64,000 nucleotides of DNA from Exiguobacterium aurantiacum (GCF_001766415.1 NZ_MKXO01000001.1:496001-560000), one strand, 5' to 3'; positions 53,682 to 62,550 are shown, counted from the first letter of the stretch. The notes: generated by a model from the letters alone, not told the origin. Made by a program: numbers and translations.

Positions 53682-53707
53682 AAAAAGGATGACCCGAAAG
53701 TCATCCT
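53682..53707 (-). terminator. Terminator of the 118-residue unknown gene
   Basis: AGGATGAC and GTCATCCT with a T run after them on the minus strand. Confidence 0.8.
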
Positions 53708-53712
53708 AACGT

Positions 53713-54069
53713 TTAAACTGCGATTTCGGCATACATGTCTTTTAACTGTTTCGTCGCGGCTTCATCCATTTGAAGGGCGACGAGCTCGACGAAGCGCAGG
53801 GCTGGATCGGTATCACCTGACAAGGCGACGATTTCAGCAGCCGCACCGTCAAGTGCGAGTAGAATTCCTGAAACACCTAGCGTCGGGTAGTAACGGAGCA
53901 ACGCCCGAACATGCTTCATCTCGGAGACGTCATTCCCATTAATTTTAAGTGATTTTACAGCCAGCTCTTTGTGCGTGCCAATTGCAAATTTATCTTCCCA
54001 TACCTCTTCAAGTGTGATCAACGCTTCCACATCATAGGCACCATCTGTGAAACGAACTAGTTTTTCCAT
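53713..54069 (-). CDS. Unrecognised 118-residue protein
   Basis: The family is not recognised. The protein is soluble, acidic, rich in alanine and leucine, with no signal peptide or membrane helix and a likely mixed alpha/beta N-terminus (MEKLVRFTDGAYDVEALITL). GAGGGGATATGTCAC precedes the ATG and a TATAAT box is about 40 bases upstream. It has its own terminator and lies between the mobile element and the candidate small RNA. Confidence 0.7.
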   Translation of the reverse strand: MEKLVRFTDGAYDVEALITLEEVWEDKFAIGTHKELAVKSLKINGNDVSEMKHVRALLRYYPTLGVSGILLALDGAAAEIVALSGDTDPALRFVELVALQMDEAATKQLKDMYAEIAV

Positions 54070-54178
54070 GTGACATATCCCCTCTCGTTTATCTACTCTT
54101 ATTATAAAAAAGATTCGGCGGAATAGTTTGTGAAATATTGAACATTATGTGTAAACTTTGTCTCACTTCATGATTTGA

Positions 54179-54240
54179 TAAAAAAAGGCCCTTCCGAGGA
54201 AGGGCGAATAATGGAAGAGTAAAACACCATTGGCAGTACA
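54179..54240 (-). ncRNA. Candidate CcpA-controlled small RNA
   Basis: A promoter with a perfect cre palindrome and an intrinsic terminator (GCCCTTCC / GGAAGGGC, then T7) bracket about 62 bases that contain no frame with a ribosome site. The predicted 5' half is unpaired and contains the pyrimidine run TTTTACTCTTCC, which could pair with ribosome-binding sites. The dCMP deaminase mRNA could also end at this terminator, so it might be only a 3' fragment. RNA evidence would decide. Confidence 0.5.
54180..54206 (-). terminator. Terminator of the small RNA and of the dCMP deaminase gene
   Basis: GCCCTTCC and GGAAGGGC with a tight loop, followed by T7 on the minus strand. Confidence 0.85.
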
Positions 54241-54245
54241 TTAAT

Positions 54246-54274
54246 AATATAACATCGAATGTAAACGTTTACAA
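54246..54274 (-). promoter_or_regulatory. Promoter with perfect cre palindrome
   Basis: TTGTAA (54274-54269) and TATATT (54251-54246) are 17 bases apart on the minus strand. TGTAAACGTTTACA (54260-54273) is a perfect palindrome matching all 14 cre positions, covering the -35 box and spacer. It includes the stop codon of the dCMP deaminase gene. Confidence 0.6.
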
Positions 54275-54844
54275 TGTGTTTTTGAAACTTTTTTCAAGCG
54301 GCATATGTAAGACGTCAATCCCGCTTTCCCGCATCAAATCAAGGCCATCCCCGTGCTCATAACCGACAGCGTACACGACTCGGGCCACGCGCGCCGCGAT
54401 GAGCGCGAGCGAGCAAGAATGGCATGGTGAATGGGTCACATAAGCCGTAGCACCGAACGCGTTCGTCGAATCAGCGGCCAATTTCCCGATCGCATTGATC
54501 TCGGCATGGATCTCATGTTGTTTTGACCAATTGTGATGTTCGAACGGGTCGCTACATTTAACAAATGTCACACCTTGCTCGATGATGCGCACAGACGGCT
54601 CGGTCAAGTCGACCGTATCATCCGTCACATATTCGGCTCGTTGGTAAAACCCGTCTTCCCGTTTTAGAAAGATTTCATTACAGTTCGTATGTCCCGGCGG
54701 TGTCCCATTCAATCCGATCGAAATCGGTTTCTCATCTTTGACGATGACACAGGCGACACTCTTCGAGGCACATTTCGAGTGCCGTTCCGCCATCATATCG
54801 GCGAACTGCAACCACGTCTCGTCCCACAATCGTTGTTTCTCCAT
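54269..54844 (-). CDS. Deoxycytidylate (dCMP) deaminase family protein
   Basis: A 191-residue zinc deaminase. The catalytic HAE is in HEIHAEINAIGKLA and the zinc cysteines in SPCHSCSLALI; the N-terminal part with KCASKSVACVIVKD and NGTPPGHTNCNE matches the ComEB/dCMP deaminase group. It would deaminate dCMP to dUMP, feeding the thymidylate synthase encoded elsewhere in this window. The start at 54844 follows GAGGAGGATCAGG. A perfect cre covers the stop codon. Confidence 0.9.
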   Translation of the reverse strand: MEKQRLWDETWLQFADMMAERHSKCASKSVACVIVKDEKPISIGLNGTPPGHTNCNEIFLKREDGFYQRAEYVTDDTVDLTEPSVRIIEQGVTFVKCSDPFEHHNWSKQHEIHAEINAIGKLAADSTNAFGATAYVTHSPCHSCSLALIAARVARVVYAVGYEHGDGLDLMRESGIDVLHMPLEKSFKNTL

Positions 54845-54860
54845 CCTGATCCTCCTCATG

Positions 54861-54896
54861 GAAAAAGAAAGTCTGAATGCTCAGACTTTCTTTTTA
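54861..54896 (-). terminator. Terminator of the TelA/XpaC operon
   Basis: AAAAAGAAAGTCTGA pairs with TCAGACTTTCTTTTT, and the telA-like stop codon is in one arm. Confidence 0.85.
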
Positions 54897-56123
54897 GTAT
54901 CCAGTCTCTTTTGGCAACTCTTTATTCTTTGAGGCAATTTCGATGACTTTTTCTTTCAGTTCGTGCTCCATCCGATCGAGCTCACGTTCGGCCTCACGAC
55001 GCTTCTGCTTGCCTTCCTGTTGGATACGCAGCGTTTCGTCGAGCGTTGACAATAGATTCTCGTGCGCGACTTTGAGCGATTCGACCGAAACGATCCCTTT
55101 TTCGTTCTCGGTTGCGATCTCGATCGACGAGTCTTTCAACATTTTCGAGTTTTGTTCGAGCAGTTGGTTCGTCGTCTTCGTGACGTCTTGCTGCATCCGG
55201 AGTGCCGTTTTCTGGCGCGTCAAGCTGAGAGCGAGGACGACTTGGTTTTTCCAAAGCGGAATCGTGTTGACGACAGCCGACTCGATTTTCTCCGCTAAGA
55301 TTTGGTTATTTTGTTGGATGACACGGATTTGTGGTGCCATCTGCAGACTGATCGTCCGACTCAACTTCAAATCATGCAACTTCTTCTCGAACCGGTCTGT
55401 CAGTTGGATCATATCGTTTAGCTGTTGCAGCTTCACTTGATCTCTCGTCGTTTCGACTTCTTGACGGAGCGGCGTGATCTCGTGATCGCGAACGTGGTCG
55501 AGCTTCGTCTCACCGGCTGCGATATAAACGTTCAATTCTTCGAAGTAGCGCTTGTTCTTGTCATACATTTGATCGAGCATCGTAATGTCCTTCATCAGAC
55601 CGAACTTGGCTCGGTCGAGATTGTGAATGACTTCTTCCAAATAGACGTTCATTTTTTCAAATTGAAGCTTATAATTTTCAGCTTTCTTTTTCGCTCGTCC
55701 GATGAGCGGCAAGTTGTCCATAAAACTCTTCTTCTCCGGTTGAAGCATATCCGGGTCCATCTTCCGAACGTTTTGCATCAAATCGGACAGTAACTTACCT
55801 GCGTCACCACCGTCTTTCATGCGGACCTCGGTCAAGATCTGGTCAGAGAATTGAGATAGTTCCCGTTGGACGTTCGATCCGAATAACATGACGGAGTCTG
55901 TTTTTTTAATATCGATCGACTCGGCGATCCGGGTGATTCGTTCCCGGTGTTGTTGCGGCACGTCGGCTTTCGGTTGGATGGCCGGCACCTCATGTTTTTC
56001 TGTCATCGAGGACCAATCCACAGACGGGTCAGAGATTTCCTCTGTCTCGGTCTTTGTTTTTGTCTGTGAAGTGGGCTCTTCTTCTGGCCATGACTGCCAG
56101 TTCGTTTCATTCGATGAAGTCAT
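54894..56123 (-). CDS. TelA/KlaA-family toxic anion (tellurite) resistance protein
   Basis: A 409-residue soluble, coiled-coil-rich protein. Family features are MLFGSNVQRELSQFSDQIL, then MDNLPLIGRAKKKAENYKLQF and long charged helices to the end. The first 50 residues are low-complexity. TelA proteins are linked to tellurite and cell-wall-antibiotic resistance by an unknown mechanism; the stress-operon homologue in Bacillus is YceH. It overlaps the upstream XpaC-like gene by 17 bases. Confidence 0.9.
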   Translation of the reverse strand: MTSSNETNWQSWPEEEPTSQTKTKTETEEISDPSVDWSSMTEKHEVPAIQPKADVPQQHRERITRIAESIDIKKTDSVMLFGSNVQRELSQFSDQILTEVRMKDGGDAGKLLSDLMQNVRKMDPDMLQPEKKSFMDNLPLIGRAKKKAENYKLQFEKMNVYLEEVIHNLDRAKFGLMKDITMLDQMYDKNKRYFEELNVYIAAGETKLDHVRDHEITPLRQEVETTRDQVKLQQLNDMIQLTDRFEKKLHDLKLSRTISLQMAPQIRVIQQNNQILAEKIESAVVNTIPLWKNQVVLALSLTRQKTALRMQQDVTKTTNQLLEQNSKMLKDSSIEIATENEKGIVSVESLKVAHENLLSTLDETLRIQQEGKQKRREAERELDRMEHELKEKVIEIASKNKELPKETGY

Positions 56124-56823
56124 GTTTTTTTCTCCCTTCCGGTTGATCTGCCAATACCCGTTCCATCATGATCAATTCGCGTTCGAAGTCGACAGCGTCG
56201 TCTTCGAGCAGACGGCTCCGTTGTTCTTTGAACTTATCGACGATGAGCCGCATATTGGTGATCAGTTGCTCTCGTGTCTCTTCTTGAATGACGACACGTT
56301 TTCCTTCTAGTTCTTTAAATTTCAAGACGACGGACACGAGCGAGTCCAAATAAAACGTAAACAGATCTCTGACGTGCTTCGCGTCTTGAGGGTTCTCGAA
56401 CAATTCGGCAAACAGTTCGTGGGCCTCTCTCGAGACCGCCTTCATTTCACGACGAACTTCGACATCTTTTATTTCAGGCAAGATACGATCGATCTGCTGG
56501 AGTTTCTCGTACCCTTGCTCGATCGTCCGTTGTAAAAATTGTAGTTCCAAGTCGTCTGTCGCTTCGAACTGACGGACCGGTGCCACATCTTCCATCGGTT
56601 TAAGGATGCGAGAACCGACGAACGGTTCTTCTTCATCGAGTAGCAGTTTTTTCTTCGCCCGTTTCGCTACCGGTGCGGGTGCCCGCTTACGTCGTTTGTT
56701 ACTCGACCACACCTCGTTCAATACGAGCGCCCCGACGATGATAAACAGCCAGGAGAAATCAAACACACTTATGGCAAAATACAGGATCGCCCCGGTCAGG
56801 GCCCATTTCATCCATGTCTTCAT
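56107..56823 (-). CDS. XpaC-like membrane protein
   Basis: A 238-residue protein with an N-terminal pair of hydrophobic helices (about residues 8-40), a basic stretch (RRKRAPAPVAKRAKKK) and a C-terminal helical domain. It matches the family named after the hydrolysis of 5-bromo-4-chloroindolyl phosphate (XpaC), commonly encoded next to TelA. The start at 56823 has GAGG eight bases upstream. A promoter (TTGACG, 17 bases, TAGAAG) may precede it. The pair likely acts at the membrane in toxic-anion or envelope stress. Confidence 0.8.
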   Translation of the reverse strand: MKTWMKWALTGAILYFAISVFDFSWLFIIVGALVLNEVWSSNKRRKRAPAPVAKRAKKKLLLDEEEPFVGSRILKPMEDVAPVRQFEATDDLELQFLQRTIEQGYEKLQQIDRILPEIKDVEVRREMKAVSREAHELFAELFENPQDAKHVRDLFTFYLDSLVSVVLKFKELEGKRVVIQEETREQLITNMRLIVDKFKEQRSRLLEDDAVDFERELIMMERVLADQPEGRKKHDFIE

Positions 56824-56941
56824 CCTTGTCACCTCGTCTCATGATACTTCTATTGTACCTTACGTGAACCGTCAACAAAAGTTTCGTCATCTTTATAAGC
56901 TTAGCATAATGACGACGTCCCCTCTCTCGGTCGCAAGTACG

Positions 56942-56970
56942 AAAAAAAGCAAGGGGAAGTTCCCCTTGCT
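56942..56970 (-). terminator. Terminator of the NSS transporter gene
   Basis: AGCAAGGGGAA and TTCCCCTTGCT with T7 on the minus strand. Confidence 0.85.
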
Positions 56971-58322
56971 TAGCTGATTACCCATGTCGAGACCATAACG
57001 ATTGCGACCGTCACCGGGATGACGTAACGAATGAGGAAACGCCATACCGGATACAGTTTAGCGCCTGTCCCGGACGTTTTAATCTCGTCTTGCAAAATAC
57101 GCTCATCGACGACATGTCCGACAAAGATCGACGTGAGTAACGCACCTGTCGGCATGAGGATGTAACTGACGACATAGTCCATCGAGTCAAAGAACGTACG
57201 GCCGTTCAAGAACTGCAACTCACTCATCAGTCCGAACGATAAGGCCGAGGGGATCCCGACGGCGAACACGATGGCCGCCGAGAGGAGTGTGACGTTACGC
57301 TTCGACATCGTTTGTTTCTTCTCGTTCAATTTATCCGTCACACCGGCGACGACGACTTCGAGCATCGCGATCGAAGACGTGATCGAGGCGAACGTGAACA
57401 ATAAGAAGAACAATACCATGAAGAAGCCGCCGAGTGGGACTTGGTTAAATACGGCCGGCAACACGACGAACAGGAGCGCCGGGCCTTCTGCCGGATCGAG
57501 CCCCGAGGCGAAGACGGCCGGGAAGATGGCGAGCCCCGCCAAAATTGAAACGGTGACGTTCAACAAGACGATCATATTTGCCGAGCGGTTGAGCGTCCCT
57601 TTCGTTTGAATGTACGAGGCGTATGTGAGCATCGCCGCCACTCCGAGCGACAGCGAGAAGAACGCTTGCCCGAGCGCGAACAAGACCGACTCGCCGGTCA
57701 GTGCCGAGAAGTCAGGCTGCAAGAAGAAGCGGACCCCTTCCATGGCACCGTCAAGTGTCAACGAGCGGATGACGAGCACGATGAAACTGACGAACAGGAG
57801 CGGCATTAAAATCTTGCTCATCCGCTCGATTCCGCCTTCTACCCCTTTCAAGACGATGAGTAGCGTGATCAATAAGAATAAAAATTGTCCGAAGACGGCA
57901 ATCCCAGGTGATGCGACGACGTCCGCGAACACGGTCCCGAACTCGTCAGGTGACCGACCACTGAGCGTCCCGCTCAAGCCGAGCCCGACGTAGATCAACA
58001 CCCATCCACCGATGACACTGTAGAATGATAGCAGTAAGAAGCAAGCGATTACGCCGAGGTAACCGACCAATGTCCAACGGCGATGGCCGAGTTTTTTAAA
58101 GGCAAGGAGCGCCGTCTTTTGCGTCGAACGCCCGACGATGAACTCTCCGATGAGAAGCGGCAGACCGAGTAAGAATGTGAATGCTAAAAACATAAGTAAA
58201 AAGGCGCCGCCCCCACTTGTTCCCGTGACATATGGAAATTTCCAGATGGCACCGAGACCGATTGCGGACCCTGCGGCCGCTAAAATGAATCCAATTTTTG
58301 AGGCGAACGAATTTTGCGCCAT
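56970..58322 (-). CDS. Sodium:neurotransmitter symporter (NSS, LeuT-like) transporter
   Basis: A 450-residue protein with 11-12 helices. The LeuT-fold motif is in helix 1 (AAAGSAIGLGAIWKFPYVTG) with the unwound sodium site and in helix 8 (FASITSSIAMLEVV). Bacterial members import amino acids with sodium; the substrate is unknown. AGGGATAGTA precedes the ATG, a weak ribosome site. It is a single gene. Confidence 0.9.
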   Translation of the reverse strand: MAQNSFASKIGFILAAAGSAIGLGAIWKFPYVTGTSGGGAFLLMFLAFTFLLGLPLLIGEFIVGRSTQKTALLAFKKLGHRRWTLVGYLGVIACFLLLSFYSVIGGWVLIYVGLGLSGTLSGRSPDEFGTVFADVVASPGIAVFGQFLFLLITLLIVLKGVEGGIERMSKILMPLLFVSFIVLVIRSLTLDGAMEGVRFFLQPDFSALTGESVLFALGQAFFSLSLGVAAMLTYASYIQTKGTLNRSANMIVLLNVTVSILAGLAIFPAVFASGLDPAEGPALLFVVLPAVFNQVPLGGFFMVLFFLLFTFASITSSIAMLEVVVAGVTDKLNEKKQTMSKRNVTLLSAAIVFAVGIPSALSFGLMSELQFLNGRTFFDSMDYVVSYILMPTGALLTSIFVGHVVDERILQDEIKTSGTGAKLYPVWRFLIRYVIPVTVAIVMVSTWVIS

Positions 58323-58400
58323 TACTATCCCTACTTCCTAATTTCATTTCATTTTCATAATAATAGTGAAATACTAACACGGTTCAGAAACGAGAACAAC

Positions 58401-58434
58401 AAAAAACAGAGAAAAGTCTGAATTCTTTCCTCTG
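58401..58434 (-). terminator. Terminator of the diacylglycerol kinase-like gene
   Basis: CAGAGGAAAG with CTTTTCTCTG form an imperfect stem on the minus strand, followed by T6. Confidence 0.65.
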
Positions 58435-58447
58435 CCTTCGTAAACGA

Positions 58448-59320
58448 TTATGGGACGAGAAATGTCAGCTCATTCGGCAACACTTCAATCTGTAAATGAT
58501 CCGTCTCAAAGTGTTCACCGTCCACATCGATGACTTGTGGCTCACGTAAAAACACATCAAGTTGCTCCATTTGGAGATGGACCCATTCTGGCGACGACTG
58601 TTCGAGTCCGAGCTGTTGCGTCAATAGCTGACGAATCATCGGGAAGCCGATGGCCGAGCTATGGACGACTTCGACGAGACCGTCCGTGAACGATTGCGTC
58701 GCGAGCTTCGTCGGGACCGTTCCGAGATAGGCACCGTTGCCGACGTATAGAAAACTGACGGCCCCATCGTGGATGACCTCGCCCGCCCGCTCGATACGGA
58801 CCTTGAACGGATCGAGTTCGCGGAACTGACGGATCGTCGCTAAAAAGTATCCAATCGAGCCGAGCGTTTCTTTTTGGAGCGGATCGATCTGTCGGGAAGC
58901 GTCCGCGATCAATCCGACCCCGACAAAGTTGAGACCGAACCGTTCGTTGACACGCATCACATCGACCGATTGCTGCTCGCTCATTTTAAACAGGCGAGCC
59001 GCCTCAATCGGTTCGACAGGCAGATCAATCGCCCTCGCGAAGTCGTTGCACGTCCCCGCCGGTACGAGACCGACGCTCGGACGTTCGTCACGAGGCAACG
59101 CCATCAATCCGTTGACGACTTCATGAAGCGTCCCATCCCCACCGATGACGATCAAATGATCGAACCCACTGCTCGTTCGAGCAAGGCGCGCTGCATCCCC
59201 TTCAGCTAGCGTCTTTTGGATGAGAATCTCTTGATACATCGACTCGATTGTCCCGACCACTTCGCCGAGCATCGTCTCGCTCGCACCCGACTTCGGGTTC
59301 GAAATGATCATCGCCTTCAT
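58448..59320 (-). CDS. Diacylglycerol kinase-family lipid kinase (DgkB/YegS type)
   Basis: A 290-residue soluble lipid kinase with IISNPKSGA for ATP phosphates, VIGGDGTLHEVVNGL, the VPAGTCNDFARA loop and the YVGNGAYLGTVP motif. It probably phosphorylates diacylglycerol released from lipoteichoic acid synthesis or another lipid. The ATG overlaps the stop of the ABC permease/receptor gene by four bases, so it is translated with the transporter, an unusual partnership. Confidence 0.88.
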   Translation of the reverse strand: MKAMIISNPKSGASETMLGEVVGTIESMYQEILIQKTLAEGDAARLARTSSGFDHLIVIGGDGTLHEVVNGLMALPRDERPSVGLVPAGTCNDFARAIDLPVEPIEAARLFKMSEQQSVDVMRVNERFGLNFVGVGLIADASRQIDPLQKETLGSIGYFLATIRQFRELDPFKVRIERAGEVIHDGAVSFLYVGNGAYLGTVPTKLATQSFTDGLVEVVHSSAIGFPMIRQLLTQQLGLEQSSPEWVHLQMEQLDVFLREPQVIDVDGEHFETDHLQIEVLPNELTFLVP

Positions 59321-60822
59321 AATAGACCCGCTTGTTCCAAGAAGTCTTCGGCCACGTCGTAGGCCCGTTCTTTCCCGTAAGCGACCCGACGGTTCAATTC
59401 AGACATCTCTTCGTCAGTGATGAGTCCGCCCAACTGGTTGAGCGCGTCCTCGATTTCCGGATGTTCTTCAAGCGTTTCTGCTTTCAAGAGTGGAGCACCT
59501 TGATAAGGCGGGAAGAACTGTTGATCGTCTTCTAACACGAGCAGGTCGTTTTCGGCGATATCCGGGTCGGTCGCATACGCATCAACAAGATTGACGTCGC
59601 CCCGTGCGATGGCGCGGTAACGAAGTTTCTGCTCCATCGAAACGACAGAAGGGAAATCAAGTCCGTACGCTTGCTGAAGTCCTGGATATCCGTCTTCACG
59701 GTCCGTGAACTCGAGCGTGAACCCGGCCTGGATGTCATTTTGCACGCTACGTAAATCAGAAATCGTCGTGACGCCTTCAGTTTCCGCATAGTCACGCGGG
59801 ATCGCGATGGCGTACGTGTTATTGAACTGCATCGGTTCAAGTAAAGCGAAGCCGTCGTCTGCTAGCGCATCCCGTGCTTGTTCGTACACTTCACGGGCAT
59901 CGTTTGAATTCGGTGTTTCTTTCACTAAACTCGCGAGTACCGTCCCGGTAAATTCAGGATAAATATCGACATCACCGGATTTTAACGCTCCCCATACGAA
60001 CGTCGTCTCTCCGAAGTTCGGACGGACCGATACGGTCAGATCCGTCTCTTCTTCGATCAACAGTTTGTACATGTTCATCAAGATCTCCGGCTCGGGACCG
60101 AGCTTCCCGGCGACGACGAGGTCGGTCTGTTGGGTGCGGCCCAACGCGAGCGGTGCTGCGATAATTAACGCCAAGACGGTCGATACGGCGATCAGCTTCG
60201 TCTTGTTGCGGGTCGCCGTCGCACCTTCCATTTGACGGAGCAAGAAGTCGAACAATAATGCGAGAATGGCTGCTGGAATCGCTCCGAGCAAAATCAAATA
60301 GTTGTCGTTTCGGTTAATTCCAAGCAGGATCAACGTCCCGAGTCCGCCTGCTCCGACGAGTGCCGCCAGCGTGGCTGTACCGACAATTAACACCATCGCC
60401 GTTCGAATCCCGGCCATGATGACCGGTAGTGCGAGCGGTAGTTCGACTCTCATCAAACTTTGGTTCGGTTTCATGCCGCAACCTTGCGCGGCTTCGATCA
60501 GTGACTTATCGACTTCGTTCAACCCTGTGAACGTATTGCGAAGGATTGGCAACAACGCGTACAGAACGAGCGCAATCGTGGCAGGAAGTGCACCGATCCC
60601 AACGAGCGGAATCATAAGACCGAGTAGAGCCAAAGAAGGAATCGTTTGGATGATGGCGGTGAAGCCGATTGCCGTTTCGGCCACTTTTTTACGCCGCGTC
60701 AGCCAGATGCCTAGCGGGACCGCAATCAACACCGCAATCAAAAGGGAGACGACAGAAAGTTGTAGATGCTCGATTAGCGCTTCGACCAATTCCCCGCGTC
60801 GGTTTTGGAACGTTTCAAGCAT
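59317..60822 (-). CDS. Quaternary-amine ABC transporter: permease fused to substrate-binding domain (OpuF type)
   Basis: A 501-residue fusion. Residues 1-225 are a ProW-like permease with six helices (LLIAVLIAVPLGIWLTRR, the EAA-type loop AAQGCGMKPNQSLMRVELP). After a linker and a further hydrophobic segment a glycine-betaine-type binding domain follows (VVAGKLGPEPEILMNMYKLL onward). Such single-chain receptors occur in OpuF and in Lactococcus OpuA. The start at 60822 has GAGGTGAGG upstream. It overlaps the ATPase gene by eight bases. Confidence 0.88.
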   Translation of the reverse strand: MLETFQNRRGELVEALIEHLQLSVVSLLIAVLIAVPLGIWLTRRKKVAETAIGFTAIIQTIPSLALLGLMIPLVGIGALPATIALVLYALLPILRNTFTGLNEVDKSLIEAAQGCGMKPNQSLMRVELPLALPVIMAGIRTAMVLIVGTATLAALVGAGGLGTLILLGINRNDNYLILLGAIPAAILALLFDFLLRQMEGATATRNKTKLIAVSTVLALIIAAPLALGRTQQTDLVVAGKLGPEPEILMNMYKLLIEEETDLTVSVRPNFGETTFVWGALKSGDVDIYPEFTGTVLASLVKETPNSNDAREVYEQARDALADDGFALLEPMQFNNTYAIAIPRDYAETEGVTTISDLRSVQNDIQAGFTLEFTDREDGYPGLQQAYGLDFPSVVSMEQKLRYRAIARGDVNLVDAYATDPDIAENDLLVLEDDQQFFPPYQGAPLLKAETLEEHPEIEDALNQLGGLITDEEMSELNRRVAYGKERAYDVAEDFLEQAGLL

Positions 60823-61549
60823 CTGCCTCACCTCTTCCGTGTTGTGTAAAGTCGAGCACGAACGGATCATCACTCGCTCGAATCTCGTCAGGCGTGCCGA
60901 CGATGACCAGTTTTCCGTCACGCATGAGAGCGATCCGGTCCCCGAGTTTCATCGCCTCCTCAATGTCATGAGTGACGAACAGAATCGTCTTCCCTAACTC
61001 ATCGTTCAACCGTTTGATGTCATCTTGGAGCTGGGCCCGACTGATCGGATCGAGCGCCGAGAACGGTTCATCCATTAAAATAACTTCCGGGTCGGCCGCG
61101 AGCGCTCGCAGGACGCCGACTCGTTGTTGTTGACCACCCGACAGTTCAGGCGGTTTTTTAGAACGGAGGACAGGGTCGAGACCGGCGATTTTCATCAGTT
61201 CGGTCACACGGTCTTTCGTCTTCGTCTTCGGCCATTTCAATAGGTCCGGAACGACGGCGATGTTCTCTTCGACCGTCAAATGCGGGAACAATGCGATTTG
61301 TTGGAGCACGTAGCCGATGTTGCGTCGCAGTTCATAAATGTCGAACTGATAGATTTCGCGCTCATCAATCAGGATTTTCCCGTCAGTGTGGTCAATCAGA
61401 CGATTCACCATCTTCATCGTCGTCGTCTTGCCACAACCTGATGGCCCGATCAATACGAAAATCTCTCCTTTTCGTACCGTCAAACTCAAGTTTGCGACGG
61501 CCAATGTCCCATCATCGTAACGCTTGGAAACATTTTGAAATTCAATCAA
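60815..61549 (-). CDS. Quaternary-amine ABC transporter ATP-binding protein
   Basis: A 244-residue ATPase with Walker A IGPSGCGKTTTMKM, signature LSGGQQQRVG, Walker B VILMDEPFSALDP and the ALDP continuation. It matches the osmoprotectant import family but lacks the C-terminal CBS domains that sense ionic strength in OpuCA-type proteins, so regulation must differ. The likely start is TTG at 61549 with GGAGG seven bases upstream; a GTG one codon earlier is possible. It is the first gene of a three-gene operon with the permease-receptor and the lipid kinase. Confidence 0.88.
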   Translation of the reverse strand: MIEFQNVSKRYDDGTLAVANLSLTVRKGEIFVLIGPSGCGKTTTMKMVNRLIDHTDGKILIDEREIYQFDIYELRRNIGYVLQQIALFPHLTVEENIAVVPDLLKWPKTKTKDRVTELMKIAGLDPVLRSKKPPELSGGQQQRVGVLRALAADPEVILMDEPFSALDPISRAQLQDDIKRLNDELGKTILFVTHDIEEAMKLGDRIALMRDGKLVIVGTPDEIRASDDPFVLDFTQHGRGEADA

Positions 61550-61626
61550 CACAATCCCTCCTCGGCTTTTCACATTATATGAAAGTCAAATATTAGTTTG
61601 CCCGTTTCCAACGATTGTTAAACAAC

Positions 61627-61654
61627 AAAAGGTTCTCCCGCGGGAGAACCTTTT
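61627..61654 (-). terminator. Terminator of the 3D-domain gene
   Basis: AAAAGGTTCTCCCG and CGGGAGAACCTTTT pair, three bases past the stop codon. Confidence 0.85.
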
Positions 61655-61656
61655 CG

Positions 61657-62379
61657 TTATGGAAGTGTGATGGTAACGTGGCGACGACCCCAATTGATTG
61701 CCTCGCTCTTCGTATCGACGAGTAGATCGACGATGTTGCCTTTAATGCGTCCCCCTGTATCGAGAGCGATCGCTTGACCGATCCCTTCGATCTGTACGAC
61801 CGTACCGAGCGGGATGACGGCCGGATCGACGGCGATGATGCGCATGCCGTTATAAAAAATCGAATCCGTCACGTCGTGTCCCGTCGCCGTCAACACCCGG
61901 CCCCCGTATGAGCCGTTGTCTGCCGCATCATTCGTGTAAGCTGTCGACTCGGCTTGAATGACGCGCCCGCTGCTTGTCGAGACAGGTGTCGCCACAGCGT
62001 TTGTCGTGGCTTGCTCTGCTTTCGCTTGCTTTGCTGTCGCTTCTGCCTGGCGTTTCGCTGCTTCTGCAAGCCGCGCTTCCTCAGCCGCGATTCGCTTGGC
62101 TTCCGCCAACCGTTTCGCTTCCCGCTCTGCCTGCTGCTTGGCTTGTTCTTCTGCCACTCGTTTCTCTTCAGCGAGGCGCTTCTCTTCCGCGAGTCGCTTT
62201 TCACGCTCGATTTTTTGTTGGCGTTCAAGCTCGATCGCAATCCGTTCCAATTCAAGCGGGTTTTGTACGATTTTCTGTTCTGTTCCGATTCCAATTTGAG
62301 CAGCGTCGGCAGTCGTAGCAATTACGAACATACCGGCGACGACAAACAGAAGCGTCATCATATATTTTAAATATTTCAT
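61657..62379 (-). CDS. Secreted 3D-domain cell-wall protein (YocH/Sps-like)
   Basis: A 240-residue exported protein: signal peptide (about residues 1-27), a charged coiled-coil or linker rich in Glu, Ala, Lys and Gln (about 50-130), and a C-terminal 3D domain with three aspartates (TAYTNDAADNGSYGG, IIAVDPAVIPLGT and IALDTGGRIKGNIVDLLVD). The 3D fold is a double-psi beta-barrel lytic transglycosylase relative acting on peptidoglycan. The start at 62379 is weakly supported, since the nearest ribosome-like AAGGG is 14 bases away. A long leader of about 200 bases precedes it. Confidence 0.85.
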   Translation of the reverse strand: MKYLKYMMTLLFVVAGMFVIATTADAAQIGIGTEQKIVQNPLELERIAIELERQQKIEREKRLAEEKRLAEEKRVAEEQAKQQAEREAKRLAEAKRIAAEEARLAEAAKRQAEATAKQAKAEQATTNAVATPVSTSSGRVIQAESTAYTNDAADNGSYGGRVLTATGHDVTDSIFYNGMRIIAVDPAVIPLGTVVQIEGIGQAIALDTGGRIKGNIVDLLVDTKSEAINWGRRHVTITLP

Positions 62380-62499
62380 AGTGATTAGGTCAGCCCTTTC
62401 TCGTCTTCTAACGAACAGGAGTAAATTTACCATGCCGTCTCGAACCCGAGAAGTGGTTTTGACGAAGTGAAATATTGCTGACATATGGGCGAACGCTTA

Positions 62500-62514
62500 G
62501 TTACAGATTGTAAC
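62500..62514. repeat. Inverted repeat before the 3D-domain gene
   Basis: GTTACA and TGTAAC flank three bases. The half words resemble WalR hexamers, but at a spacing of four rather than five bases. Confidence 0.35.
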
Positions 62515-62550
62515 AATTGCCGAAAACGTTGCTATACAAGCGACCTAACA

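Noticed and set aside
54127-54144. Rex-like half palindrome TTGTGAAATATTGAACAT before the 118-residue gene
   Set aside because: Only one half matches the consensus, and no promoter is placed around it.
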